A stretch of 64,000 bases of DNA from Nocardioides allogilvus (GTDB taxonomy: Bacteria; Actinomycetota; Actinomycetes; Propionibacteriales; Nocardioidaceae), in NCBI RefSeq assembly GCF_003047285.1, contig NZ_PZYX01000003.1, positions 291,233 to 355,232 on the forward strand, read 5' to 3'. The position numbers and the translations under genes were made by a program. Below, piece by piece: positions 19,954-28,183 of the stretch; the stretch's first letter is position 1; every line of letters begins with the position of its first letter. The notes under the pieces are model-generated. The model saw only the letters and a list, made by a program, of their open reading frames with translations, had not been told where the DNA came from and did no database searches.

Positions 19954-20336
19954 TCGTCGCCCACGACGGCGTCGACGCCCCAGGTGACGATGGTGACGAT
20001 GATGGCGCCGATGACGGCCGCGAGGAACCCGTCGACCGTGAAGCCCAGGTCGAAGGCCTCGGCGATCCTGCCCGCCAGGAGCAGCATCAGTCCGTTGATG
20101 ACGAGCAGGAAGAGCCCCAGCGTCAGCAGCGTGATCGGGAACGAGAGCACCTTGAGGACCGGCCGGATGAAGGTGTTGACCAGCGTCAGGATCAGCGCGA
20201 CGCCCAGCAGCGGGAGCAGCTTCTCCTGCACCTCGGCCGAACCGTTGCTCGGTCCGGTGAAGCGGATGTCGGCCAGCAGCCACGCGGCCACGGCCAGCCC
20301 GGCGGCGTACGCAAGGAGCTTGAGGAGGAAACCCAT
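19950..20336 (-). CDS. Phage-holin-family / DUF4 membrane protein
   Basis: Small membrane protein of 128 residues with four hydrophobic helices. The family pattern LLPLLGVALILTLVNTFIRPV and FPITLLTLGLFLLVINGLMLLL is typical of phage holin superfamily IV proteins found as chromosomal genes in many actinobacteria. No lysis genes are near, so a prophage origin is not supported. It is first of a three-gene coupled operon with the LMW phosphatase and ketosamine kinase. Its function is unknown. AGCGTA on the plus strand (TACGCT on the minus) lies seven bases before the ATG, indicating a leaderless transcript. Confidence 0.83.
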   Translation of the reverse strand: MGFLLKLLAYAAGLAVAAWLLADIRFTGPSNGSAEVQEKLLPLLGVALILTLVNTFIRPVLKVLSFPITLLTLGLFLLVINGLMLLLAGRIAEAFDLGFTVDGFLAAVIGAIIVTIVTWGVDAVVGDE

Positions 20337-20343
20337 GCTCGTC

Positions 20344-20385
20344 AGCGTAGGGGGCAGGTCGTCTCGACACCCCGCTCGATAACCT
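20344..20385. promoter_or_regulatory. Divergent leaderless promoters (holin-like gene and VanZ-like gene)
   Basis: Minus-strand TACGCT at 20349-20344 is seven bases from the ATG at 20336, and plus-strand TAACCT at 20380-20385 is six bases from the GTG at 20392. Both genes probably have transcripts without a leader. Confidence 0.45.
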
Positions 20386-20391
20386 CGACGG

Positions 20392-20940
20392 GTGGTGACG
20401 ATCGGCGGGACGGGCGTGATGTTGCTGGCCTCGCTGGCCAGCCTCGGAGTCTTCGCGCTCGTCGCCTGGGGGCTGAGCCGCCGCCTCGGTTGGGTCACCG
20501 CGATCGCCCTCGCGGGCTGTGCCTGGACGGTCGTCGTGCTCGGCATCCTCACGCTGCTGCCGGCGCAGTGGGGCACCGGCGTCGTGCCCGCCGAGTCGCG
20601 CGCGGACACCTGCTCCCTGGACTACGGCGGCCCGGCACCCGACGGGTTCTGGATCCTGCCCGGCAGCCAGCGGCTGCTCAACATCGCGGTCTTCGTGCCG
20701 GCCGGCGCGCTGTGGGTGCTCGGCGTCGCGCGCTGGCGCCTCGGCTGGCTGCTGGCGCCCGCGGGCCTCGTGCTGCTCGGGCTCTACAGCGTGGCGATCG
20801 AGCTGATGCAGCTCGCGCTGGCGCGCATCGACCGCGCCTGCGACGTCACCGACGTGGTCGACAACGTCACCGGTGCCCTGATCGGCGGCGGGATCGGGAT
20901 CGTCCTCGCCCTCGTGCTGCGACCGTGGCGCCGGCGCTAA
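20392..20940 (+). CDS. VanZ-like membrane protein
   Basis: 182-residue integral membrane protein with about five helices. The VanZ-type core reads LNIAVFVPAGALWVLGV and YSVAIELMQLALARIDRACDVTDVVDNVTGALIGG, including the conserved E-x-x-Q and D-x-x-D-N-x-x-G features. VanZ confers low-level teicoplanin resistance in enterococci, but most actinobacterial members have no proven role. The start GTG at 20392 follows a TAACCT box by six bases. It stands between the deglycation operon and the aminotransferase. Confidence 0.82.
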   Translation: MVTIGGTGVMLLASLASLGVFALVAWGLSRRLGWVTAIALAGCAWTVVVLGILTLLPAQWGTGVVPAESRADTCSLDYGGPAPDGFWILPGSQRLLNIAVFVPAGALWVLGVARWRLGWLLAPAGLVLLGLYSVAIELMQLALARIDRACDVTDVVDNVTGALIGGGIGIVLALVLRPWRRR

Positions 20941-20949
20941 CCTGCGCCC

Positions 20950-22023
20950 ATGTCCACCACTCCGCAGCCTCGGCCCAACGTGCTCGCCATCCCCGTGTAC
21001 GTCGCCGGCAAGCCACCCACCCCGCGGCCCGGCCTCACGTCCTACAAGCTCTCCTCCAACGAGAACCCCTACCCGCCGCTCCCGGGCGTCGTCGAGGCGG
21101 CAACACGCGCGGCCGAGGCGATGAACCGCTATCCCGACATGGGCAACAGTGCGTTGTACGCCGCCCTGTCGGAGTCCCTCGACGTGCCGGTCGAGGACCT
21201 GGCGGCCGCGACGGGGTCGGTCGCGCTGATCTACCAGCTCTTCAACGCGTTCTGCGAGCCCGACGACGAGGTCATCTACGCCTGGCGCTCCTTCGAGGCC
21301 TACCCGATCGCGGCCACTGCGGCCGCCGCCGTGTCGGTCAAGGTCCCGCTCCTGCCCGACGGTCGTCACGACCTCGATGCGATGGCCGCGGCGATCACCG
21401 ACCGCACCCGCGTCGTGATCGTCTGCACCCCCAACAACCCGACCGGACCTGCGGTCACCCAGTCCGAGCTGGACGCCTTCCTGGCCCGCGTTCCTTCACA
21501 CGTGCTCGTCGTCGTCGACGAGGCCTATCTCGAGTTCGTCCGGATGGACGATGCGATCGACGGGCTCGCGACCTGTCGCGCCCACTCCAACGTGGTGCTG
21601 ACGCGCACCTTCTCCAAGGCCTACGGGCTGGCCGGGTTCCGCGTCGGCTACGCCGTCGGCCCCCCGCCGCTGGCCGCTGCGCTGCGCGCCGTGTCGCTGC
21701 CCTTCGGGGTCTCGTCGGTCGCCCAGGCCGCGGCGATCGCGTCGCTGGCCTCGACGGAGGCGCTCTTCTCGCGCGTCGACTCGCTGGTGCTCGAGCGGGA
21801 CCGGGTCGTCGGCGCCGTACGCGCTGCCGGGTGGGAGATCCCCGACGCGCAGGGCAACTTCGTCTGGTTCGACCTGGGTGAGCGGACCGCCGAGTTCGCC
21901 GCGGCCGCCGACGAGCTCGGCATCGTCGTGCGCCCCTTCGCCGGGGAGGGCGCCCGCGTGTCCATCGGCGAGACCGAGGCCAACGATCGGCTCATCACCC
22001 TGGCCCAGGAGTTCCGGCGATGA
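20950..22023 (+). CDS. Histidinol-phosphate / aromatic aminotransferase (HisC/Pat family)
   Basis: Class I/II PLP-dependent aminotransferase of 357 residues. KLSSNENPYPPLPGV at the N-terminus, CTPNNPTGPAVT, VVDEAYLEF and the PLP-Lys motif RTFSKAYGLAGFRVGYAVG (Lys near residue 222) are all conserved. The absence of other his genes nearby and similarity to the second HisC copy of mycobacteria (HisC2/Pat) suggest an aromatic amino acid transaminase rather than the histidine-pathway enzyme. TAACCT six bases before the ATG implies a leaderless transcript. Confidence 0.87.
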   Translation: MSTTPQPRPNVLAIPVYVAGKPPTPRPGLTSYKLSSNENPYPPLPGVVEAATRAAEAMNRYPDMGNSALYAALSESLDVPVEDLAAATGSVALIYQLFNAFCEPDDEVIYAWRSFEAYPIAATAAAAVSVKVPLLPDGRHDLDAMAAAITDRTRVVIVCTPNNPTGPAVTQSELDAFLARVPSHVLVVVDEAYLEFVRMDDAIDGLATCRAHSNVVLTRTFSKAYGLAGFRVGYAVGPPPLAAALRAVSLPFGVSSVAQAAAIASLASTEALFSRVDSLVLERDRVVGAVRAAGWEIPDAQGNFVWFDLGERTAEFAAAADELGIVVRPFAGEGARVSIGETEANDRLITLAQEFRR

Positions 22024-22098
22024 AGGCCAGGGGTTAACAACCGAGCGGATTTGCGGAACAGTGGAAGGGGCGGGGGAAACTACTCGGAGGTAACCCAC

Positions 22099-23379
22099 AT
22101 GGACACTTCAGAAGGATTCTGGAACGACATCGACTGGGCGGACATAGCCCAGAAGGCGGGCACCGCACTGGTGATCCTGCTGATCACCTGGATCGTCGCC
22201 CGTGTCGTCAAATGGGCGTTCAGCAAGATCACCAGCCGGGTATCCGCGCTCCAGCGCGCAGGGGGAGACGGTGAGTCACTGGGGAGCTCCCTCGGCACGG
22301 CCGCGTCCTTGCTGGTGTGGCTGTTCGGCCTGGTCGCCATCCTCCAGGTCTTCGCCCTCGACCAGGTGCTGGCGCCGATCCAGACGTTGCTGACACGCGT
22401 CATGGAGTTCCTGCCCAACCTGATCGGCGCACTGTTCGTGTTCTTCATCGGTGCCCTGGTGGCCAAGGTGGTGCGGCAGCTGATCGAGACCGCGCTGGGT
22501 GCCGTTCCCTTCGAGCGGTGGTTCAGCTCGGCCAGGTCGACGGTGGACAGGCAGACGGGCACCGGCCCGGTGGCCACGTCCGCCGACACCGCGTCGGGCA
22601 CCACGGCGTACGCCGCAGACACCTCGACCCCGTCGGGACTCTCCGCCCTCCCCAAGACCCTGGCGACCGTGGTCTACGCGCTGATCATGATCGTGGTGGC
22701 GATCGCGGCTCTGCAGATCCTGGGCATCAAGTCGATCTCGGACCCGGCCGAGCAGATGCTGACGAAGATCTTCGACACGATCCCCCTCGTGATCGCGGCT
22801 GCGCTGATCCTCGGCATCGGCGTGATGATCGCCAAGTTCGCGGGCGAGATCCTGGCGCAGGTGCTCGACGGATTCGGCACCGACCGGGCGCTCACGGCCA
22901 TGGAGGTGCTGCCCGAGGGCAAGAGCGCGACCCCCGTGGTCGCCAAGGTCGCGCAGGTGGCGATCGTGCTGTTCTTCGCCGTGATGGCTGCCCAGGTGCT
23001 CGCCTTCCCGCAGATCACCGAGTTCCTCAGCGAGGTGCTCGAGCTGGGCGGCCGTGTCCTGTTCGGCGGCGCGATCATCGCCGCGGGGTTCTTCATCGCC
23101 AACCTGCTGGCCAAGCTGGTCACGGGCACCGGCAGCACGGTCGTGCGCTACGCGACGCTCGTGCTGTTCGTCGCGATGGGCCTGTCCTACATGGGGATCG
23201 CGGACTCGATCATCGAGCTCGCGTTCGGCGCACTGGTCGTCGGCGGTGCTGCTGCCGCGGCCCTCGCCTTCGGCCTGGGTGGTCGCGACGCAGCGGCCCG
23301 ACAGCTCGCGCGGCTGTCGGACTCGCGCACGGCCACCGCGACGAGGAGCGACGACACGAACCCGGGTCAGCACATCTGA
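22099..23379 (+). CDS. MscS-like conserved TM-helix membrane protein
   Basis: 426 residues with about ten hydrophobic segments arranged in repeats (FLPNLIGALFVFFIGALVAKVVRQLIE, TIPLVIAAALILGIGVMIAKFAGEIL, GGAIIAAGFFIANLLAKLV), the pattern of TM_helix/mechanosensitive-channel-like proteins. The C-terminal AFGLGGRDAAARQLARL resembles the start of the MscS beta domain, but the rest of that domain is missing. A flexible Ser/Thr-rich loop covers about residues 150-180. The ATG at 22099 has a good GGAGG eight bases upstream, unlike its leaderless neighbours. Role in osmotic response is inferred. Confidence 0.78.
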   Translation: MDTSEGFWNDIDWADIAQKAGTALVILLITWIVARVVKWAFSKITSRVSALQRAGGDGESLGSSLGTAASLLVWLFGLVAILQVFALDQVLAPIQTLLTRVMEFLPNLIGALFVFFIGALVAKVVRQLIETALGAVPFERWFSSARSTVDRQTGTGPVATSADTASGTTAYAADTSTPSGLSALPKTLATVVYALIMIVVAIAALQILGIKSISDPAEQMLTKIFDTIPLVIAAALILGIGVMIAKFAGEILAQVLDGFGTDRALTAMEVLPEGKSATPVVAKVAQVAIVLFFAVMAAQVLAFPQITEFLSEVLELGGRVLFGGAIIAAGFFIANLLAKLVTGTGSTVVRYATLVLFVAMGLSYMGIADSIIELAFGALVVGGAAAAALAFGLGGRDAAARQLARLSDSRTATATRSDDTNPGQHI

Positions 23380-23393
23380 GGTCCCCGAGTGCA

Positions 23394-23429
23394 ACCGGCG
23401 CCCATCGTGACTCCACGGTGGGCGCCGGT
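23394..23429 (+). terminator. Strong hairpin terminator
   Basis: 16-bp stem with a single G-T mismatch (ACCGGCGCCCATCGTG and CACGGTGGGCGCCGGT) and a 4-base loop, 15 bases after the MscS-like stop. It lacks a T-run, as is common for actinobacterial terminators. Confidence 0.7.
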
Positions 23430-23477
23430 CTGTCGGTCGGGCTGGGGGGATGTGGTTGAAAGCGGCATGATGGAGCC

Positions 23478-24449
23478 ATGGCCGACACTGCGAAGTACAC
23501 CGAGGACGGCAAGCCGTTCGAGCGGGACATGAACTACATCCCCGACCGGCTGCGCGCGGGCCCGGCGCCGGCCGACCCACTGGAGGGTGCGTACGGCGCC
23601 GACCCGGACGCCCCCGTGTGGCCGGTCGAGCCCGGGCGCTACCGACTGGTGGCGGCCAAGGCCTGCCCGTGGGCCAACCGGGCGATCATCGTGCGCAACC
23701 TCCTCGGGCTCGAGGACGTCATCTCGCTCGGGCTGCCCGGCCCGACCCACGACGCCCGCAGCTGGACCTTCGACCTGGACCCCGGCGGCGTCGACCCGGT
23801 GCTCGGCATCGAGCGGCTCCAGGAGGCCTACTTCAACCGCGTCCCCGGCTACGAGCGCGGCATCACCGTGCCGGCGATCGTCGAGGTGGCGACGACGAAG
23901 GTCGTCACCAACGACTTCCCGTGGATCACCCACGACTTCTTCTTCGAGTGGCGCGAGCACCACCGCGCGGACGCGCCGGACCTGTGGCCGGTCGAGGGCC
24001 GCGAGGAGATGGAGGCCGTGATGAAGCGGGTCTTCACCGAGGTCAACAACGGCGTCTACCGCTGCGGCTTCGCGGGCTCGCAGGAGGCCTACGACGCGGC
24101 GTACGAACGACTCTTCACCGCGCTCGACTGGCTCGAGGAGCGGCTCACCGACCGGCGCTACCTCATGGGTGACGCGATCACCGAGGCCGACGTGCGGCTG
24201 TTCACGACGCTGGCCCGCTTCGACGCCGTCTACCACGGGCACTTCAAGTGCAACCGCAACAAGCTGATCGAGATGCCGGCGCTGTGGGGCTATGCGCGCG
24301 ACCTGTTCCAGACGCCGGGCTTCGGCGAGACGATCGACTTCGAGCAGATCAAGGCGCACTACTACCGCGTGCACACCGACGTGAACCCCACGGGCATCGT
24401 GCCGCTGGGGCCCGACGAGTCCGGCTGGCTGACCCCGCACGGCCGCTGA
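23478..24449 (+). CDS. Xi-class glutathione S-transferase family (YqjG/ECM4-like)
   Basis: 323-residue enzyme with a thioredoxin-like N-terminal domain and helical C-terminal domain. The xi-class signature ACPWANR carries the catalytic Cys (about residue 58), and TVPAIVEV supplies the cis-Pro. The C-terminal domain has YLMGDAITEADVRLFTTLARFDAVYHGHFKCN. Family members reduce glutathionyl-hydroquinones; because actinobacteria use mycothiol, the natural thiol here is probably mycothiol. It is a single gene between a terminator and the convergent GH43-like gene. Confidence 0.87.
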   Translation: MADTAKYTEDGKPFERDMNYIPDRLRAGPAPADPLEGAYGADPDAPVWPVEPGRYRLVAAKACPWANRAIIVRNLLGLEDVISLGLPGPTHDARSWTFDLDPGGVDPVLGIERLQEAYFNRVPGYERGITVPAIVEVATTKVVTNDFPWITHDFFFEWREHHRADAPDLWPVEGREEMEAVMKRVFTEVNNGVYRCGFAGSQEAYDAAYERLFTALDWLEERLTDRRYLMGDAITEADVRLFTTLARFDAVYHGHFKCNRNKLIEMPALWGYARDLFQTPGFGETIDFEQIKAHYYRVHTDVNPTGIVPLGPDESGWLTPHGR

Positions 24450-24457
24450 GCGGTCGG

Positions 24458-25720
24458 CTAGGGGATCGGGATCGGGATCGTCGAGGTCGTGGTCGGCGAC
24501 GTCGTCGGTGACGTGGTGGTGGTGCTCGTCGTCGGGGACGTCGGTGGCGGGCTGGTCGGTGACGTCGGCGGCGGGGTCGTCGGGGTCACGGTTGGTGTCG
24601 GTGTCGGTGTGGGGCTGGGCGGCGGCGGGACCGGCTCGGGGCCCTGCACGAACGCCGAGAGGACAGGGCCGTCCTTCGTCCACTGCAGCCGGGCGGCGTA
24701 CAGCGCACGCTTGCCGACGTCCTCGAAGTCCTGGCCGCCCTGGTAGCTCTGGTAGCACGGCAGGTTGGTGCCCTTGCAGACCCAGCCGTGGAAGAACAGC
24801 CGGTTGGCGTGGGTGGTGGTCGCCTCGACGTAGTCGGCACCGCCGGGACCGCAGACGCCGGAGTTGCGACGGTTGACCAGGGCGTGCCCGCGCGTGCCCT
24901 GCCAGTCCTTGTGCCGGAAGTGGGAGCGGCGCCAGATCGTGCGGTAGCGGCAGTCGCCGTAGTCGCCGCGCGAGGTGATCAGGTAGTACCAGTCGCCGTG
25001 CTGGACCATGACCGGGTTCTCCAGGACGCCCACGTCGCGGATCAGCTCGCGGCTCTGTCCGAAGGTGCCCGTGCCGGCCGGGTTCAGGCGGATCATCCGG
25101 ATCGTCGACGGCGTGCCCTGGGTGCGGTAGAGCAGGAAGCGCCGGCCGTCGGGGGCGATGAAGGAGGACGGGTCGATCACCCCGCGGCGCGGCAGCCCGA
25201 CCCGACCGCCGACCGGGTCGGAGGCGGGCTCGGTCGCGGAGTAGTCGGGGCACACGAGCGGTCGGTCGCTGACAGGGGTGAAGGTCTCGTCCACGGACGG
25301 CGCGGTCGCGACGCCGATGCAGCGGTCCTGCGCGTGCGGGAGCCCGCGCGACGGCATCGTGTAGTAGGCCAGCCAGCCGGCCGGGCCGCGCTCGAGGTCC
25401 GGGCCCCACACGCCGGCGTACTTCGCCCAGGCGGGCTTCGCGTTCAGCAGGTCGCCCGTGGGGTTCCAGATGCCCCAGTCGTTGGCCGAGTCGGACCCGC
25501 GTCCCCGGAAGCCGGTCGCCGCGCCGAACCACTTCGTGCCGTCGAAGACCACGCTCGGGTCACCGAAGTCGCGCTCCCAGATCAGCGGTCGTGGGGCCAT
25601 CGCGGCCTTGCGGTCGTCCGCGCCGCTGGCCGACGTCGAGACCGGTGCGAGCGCGAGCAGGGCGGGCAGGACGGTCAATGCGGTCAGTGCACCGGCCCAC
25701 CTGATCAGGTGACGAGTCAT
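24458..25720 (-). CDS. Secreted GH43-like five-bladed beta-propeller protein with Pro/Thr-rich tail
   Basis: 420 residues. The signal peptide is MTRHLIRWAGALTALTVLPA to about ASG. The propeller region has DFGDPSVVFDGTKWF, YAGVWGPDLERG, RRGVIDPSSFIAPDGRRFLLYR and VLENPVMVQHGDWYYL, a GH43-type layout with acidic residues at the start of successive blades. The last 50 residues are almost only Thr, Pro and Ser and end IPIPIP, with no anchor. Several paired Cys suggest disulfides. The start ATG at 25720 has AAGGGGG upstream. It lies downstream of a paralogue, as a tandem duplication. The substrate is probably a plant or microbial polysaccharide, unproven. Confidence 0.8.
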   Translation of the reverse strand: MTRHLIRWAGALTALTVLPALLALAPVSTSASGADDRKAAMAPRPLIWERDFGDPSVVFDGTKWFGAATGFRGRGSDSANDWGIWNPTGDLLNAKPAWAKYAGVWGPDLERGPAGWLAYYTMPSRGLPHAQDRCIGVATAPSVDETFTPVSDRPLVCPDYSATEPASDPVGGRVGLPRRGVIDPSSFIAPDGRRFLLYRTQGTPSTIRMIRLNPAGTGTFGQSRELIRDVGVLENPVMVQHGDWYYLITSRGDYGDCRYRTIWRRSHFRHKDWQGTRGHALVNRRNSGVCGPGGADYVEATTTHANRLFFHGWVCKGTNLPCYQSYQGGQDFEDVGKRALYAARLQWTKDGPVLSAFVQGPEPVPPPPSPTPTPTPTVTPTTPPPTSPTSPPPTSPTTSTTTTSPTTSPTTTSTIPIPIP

Positions 25721-25825
25721 GTGGCTTGAACCCCCTTCAAGGCACCACCTTGATACCCCGGGGGCGGGGGGTTGGCGCAAACCGACAGGCCCGCGGCTCG
25801 GTCGCCTGCTCGACCAGCACCGTCC

Positions 25826-26857
25826 CTAGAGGAAGTTCGCGACGACCGGCACCCCGTCGACCCAGCCGAGGTCGGCGGCATACATCGGCCGGATCGCTCG
25901 CGACCGGTGGCGCAGCCGGTCCTTGCGGATCCCCGGCCCGCACGGGGTGGCCCTGCCGTGGCAGGTCCAGGCGTGGAAGTAGACCCGCAGCCGCGGGGAG
26001 TGCGGCATCGGCGTCGCGTCGGCACCGCCCGGGCCGCACAGGCGCGAGGTCCGGTCGAGGAGCACGCCGCCGGTCGCGGCCGACCAGTCCAGGATCGATG
26101 TCGTACGGCGCCAGACGGTCCGGTAGGAGCAGCGCGTGAAGTTGCCCTGCGACAGCAGCATCACCCACCCGGCCGGGCGCTCGACGAGCACCGGGTTCTC
26201 CAGCACGCCGTCGTGGCGGAAGAGCTCGACGCTCGGGCCGGCCGCGTGCAGGCCGCTGGCGGACAGCGGCAGCAGCCGGATCGACGACGGGATGCGGTCG
26301 GTCTTGTAGACGAGGTGCGGCTGTCCGTCCGCGACGGCCAGCGACGGGTCGATGACACCGGCCCGGGGCAGGCCGGCCACGGCGACAGGCACCGGGTCCT
26401 CGGCGGCCGGCACGTCGACGTACGACGGACACACCAGCGGGCGTCCGCCGACAGCCTTGAAGCCGGAGGTCGCCGAGCGGGAGCGGGCGACGCCGATGCA
26501 GCGGCCGTACTCGCCCAGACCCCGCACGGGCGCGGCGAAGTAGAGCACCCACCAGCGGCCGAGGCGGGCGATGTCGGAGGCCCAGATGTCGCCGTCGGCG
26601 TGCGACCACGACGGCAGCCGGACCAGCGCGGGGCTCGCCGGTCGCCAGCCGCCCGCCGGTCCGTCGGCATGGGACCGCGGGACCAGGCTGCCCGTGGAGA
26701 AGCCGACGAAGCCGTCGCCGTGCACGGTGACGGCGGGATCGGCGAAGTCCGTGGCGAGGACCGGTCGCGGCGCACGCTCCGCCTGGGCGGGTACGGCGAC
26801 GGCCACCAGCGCAGTCGCCAGCAGGCCGGTCAGGGCGGCGCGGAGGCGCGGGAGCAC
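25826..26857 (-). CDS. Secreted GH43-like protein (paralogue of the neighbour)
   Basis: 343 residues from the GTG at 26857; a TTG three codons upstream is an alternative. The signal peptide is LPRLRAALTGLLATALVAVAVPAQAE. The same block order as its neighbour is seen: DFADPAVTVHGDGFVGF, RAGVIDPSLAVADGQPHLVYK, VLENPVLVERPAGWVMLL, then FTRCSYRTVWRR, CGPGGAD and a Cys-flanked FHAWTC segment. It lacks the Pro/Thr tail. The two genes probably arose by duplication and may act on related glycans at the cell surface or outside. Confidence 0.8.
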   Translation of the reverse strand: MLPRLRAALTGLLATALVAVAVPAQAERAPRPVLATDFADPAVTVHGDGFVGFSTGSLVPRSHADGPAGGWRPASPALVRLPSWSHADGDIWASDIARLGRWWVLYFAAPVRGLGEYGRCIGVARSRSATSGFKAVGGRPLVCPSYVDVPAAEDPVPVAVAGLPRAGVIDPSLAVADGQPHLVYKTDRIPSSIRLLPLSASGLHAAGPSVELFRHDGVLENPVLVERPAGWVMLLSQGNFTRCSYRTVWRRTTSILDWSAATGGVLLDRTSRLCGPGGADATPMPHSPRLRVYFHAWTCHGRATPCGPGIRKDRLRHRSRAIRPMYAADLGWVDGVPVVANFL

Positions 26858-27013
26858 GGCGCACAACCTAGACCGATTGGCCCCCGAGGTGGTCCGGCGG
26901 ATAACTTTGGGGACACCATGTGGTCGGGGTCACACACGCCCGCGGCACCATGGACAACAGACAGCCGTCGGCGTGCCCGGTGACCCCGCGCAGCCGCTAG
27001 CGAATGGAGTGCC

Positions 27014-28183
27014 ATGAGCGACCCCGCAGTGAACACCGGAGGCTTCGGCCCCGACCTCGTGGAGGTCTTCGGCCCTTCGCAGCAGGACGGTGGCCCCGAG
27101 CTCGTGCAGCTCCTCACCCCTGAGGGCGAGCGCGTCCACCACCCCGAGTTCGACCACGACTTCTCCGCCGAGGAGCTGCGCGGCTTCTACCGCGACATGG
27201 TGCTGACCCGGCGCATCGACACCGAGGCCACCGCGCTCCAGCGCCACGGCGAGCTCGGCATCTGGGCCCAGCTGCTCGGCCAGGAGGCCGCCCAGATCGG
27301 TGCCGGCCGCGCGCTGCGCCCCCAGGACTACGTCTTCCCGACCTACCGCGAGCACGGCGTCGCCTACTGCCGCGGCATCGACCCGCTCGACCTGCTCGGC
27401 CTCTTCCGCGGGGTCGACCAGGGCGCGTGGGACCCGGCCGAGAAGAACTTCGGGCTCTACACGATCGTCATCGGCGCGCAGGTCCTGCACGGCGTCGGCT
27501 ACGCCATGGGCATCCAGCGCGACGGTGCCGTCGGCACCGGCGACCCGGACCGCGACGCCGCCGTGATCGCCCACTTCGGCGACGGCGCCTCCTCGCAGGG
27601 TGACGTCAACGAGGGCTTCATCTTCGCCGCGTCCTACAACGCGCCGGTCGTGTTCTTCTGCCAGAACAACCAGTGGGCCATCTCGGAGCCGATCGAGCGT
27701 CAGTCCCGCATCCCGCTCTACCAGCGCGCCCTCGGGTTCGGCTTCCCGGGCGTCCGCGTCGACGGCAACGACGTGCTGGCGACGTACGCCGTCACGAAGG
27801 CCGCGCTGCAGCGTGCGCGCGACGGCCAGGGCCCCACGTTCGTCGAGGCCTACACCTACCGCATGGGTGCGCACACGACGACCGACGACCCGACGCGCTA
27901 CCGCCTCTCCGACGACGTCGAGCACTGGAAGCTCAAGGACCCGATCGAGCGGCTCAAGGTCTACCTCCGCCGCAACGGCCTGGTCGACCAGGCGTTCTTC
28001 GACGACCTCGACGCGGAGGCGAAGGAGCTCGGCCACCACCTGCGCGAAGGCTGCAAGGCACTGCCGGACCCGGAGCCGATGAGCGTCTTCGACCACGTCT
28101 ACACCGAGATGACCGACGAGCTCGCCGCCCAGCGCGACGGCTACGCCGCCTACCTCGCATCCTTCGAGGGGAGTGACCACTGA
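27014..28183 (+). CDS. Branched-chain 2-oxoacid dehydrogenase E1 alpha subunit
   Basis: Thiamine-diphosphate-dependent E1 alpha of 389 residues that decarboxylates branched-chain 2-oxoacids (possibly pyruvate). The TPP motif runs from GDGASSQGDVNEGFIF to CQNN. The phosphorylation-loop-like YRMGAHTTTDDPTRYR follows. YVFPTYREHGVAYCRG is typical of the BCKDH/PDH alpha family. The next gene starts with a TGATG overlap, and E1 beta and E2 follow, so the operon makes a 2-oxoacid dehydrogenase complex; no E3 gene is in the window. In actinobacteria this supplies branched starters for fatty acids. Confidence 0.9.
   Translation: MSDPAVNTGGFGPDLVEVFGPSQQDGGPELVQLLTPEGERVHHPEFDHDFSAEELRGFYRDMVLTRRIDTEATALQRHGELGIWAQLLGQEAAQIGAGRALRPQDYVFPTYREHGVAYCRGIDPLDLLGLFRGVDQGAWDPAEKNFGLYTIVIGAQVLHGVGYAMGIQRDGAVGTGDPDRDAAVIAHFGDGASSQGDVNEGFIFAASYNAPVVFFCQNNQWAISEPIERQSRIPLYQRALGFGFPGVRVDGNDVLATYAVTKAALQRARDGQGPTFVEAYTYRMGAHTTTDDPTRYRLSDDVEHWKLKDPIERLKVYLRRNGLVDQAFFDDLDAEAKELGHHLREGCKALPDPEPMSVFDHVYTEMTDELAAQRDGYAAYLASFEGSDH

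Noticed and set aside
19950..20336. Prophage remnant suggested by the holin-like gene
   Set aside because: No endolysin, structural or integrase genes nearby; this family is often chromosomal.
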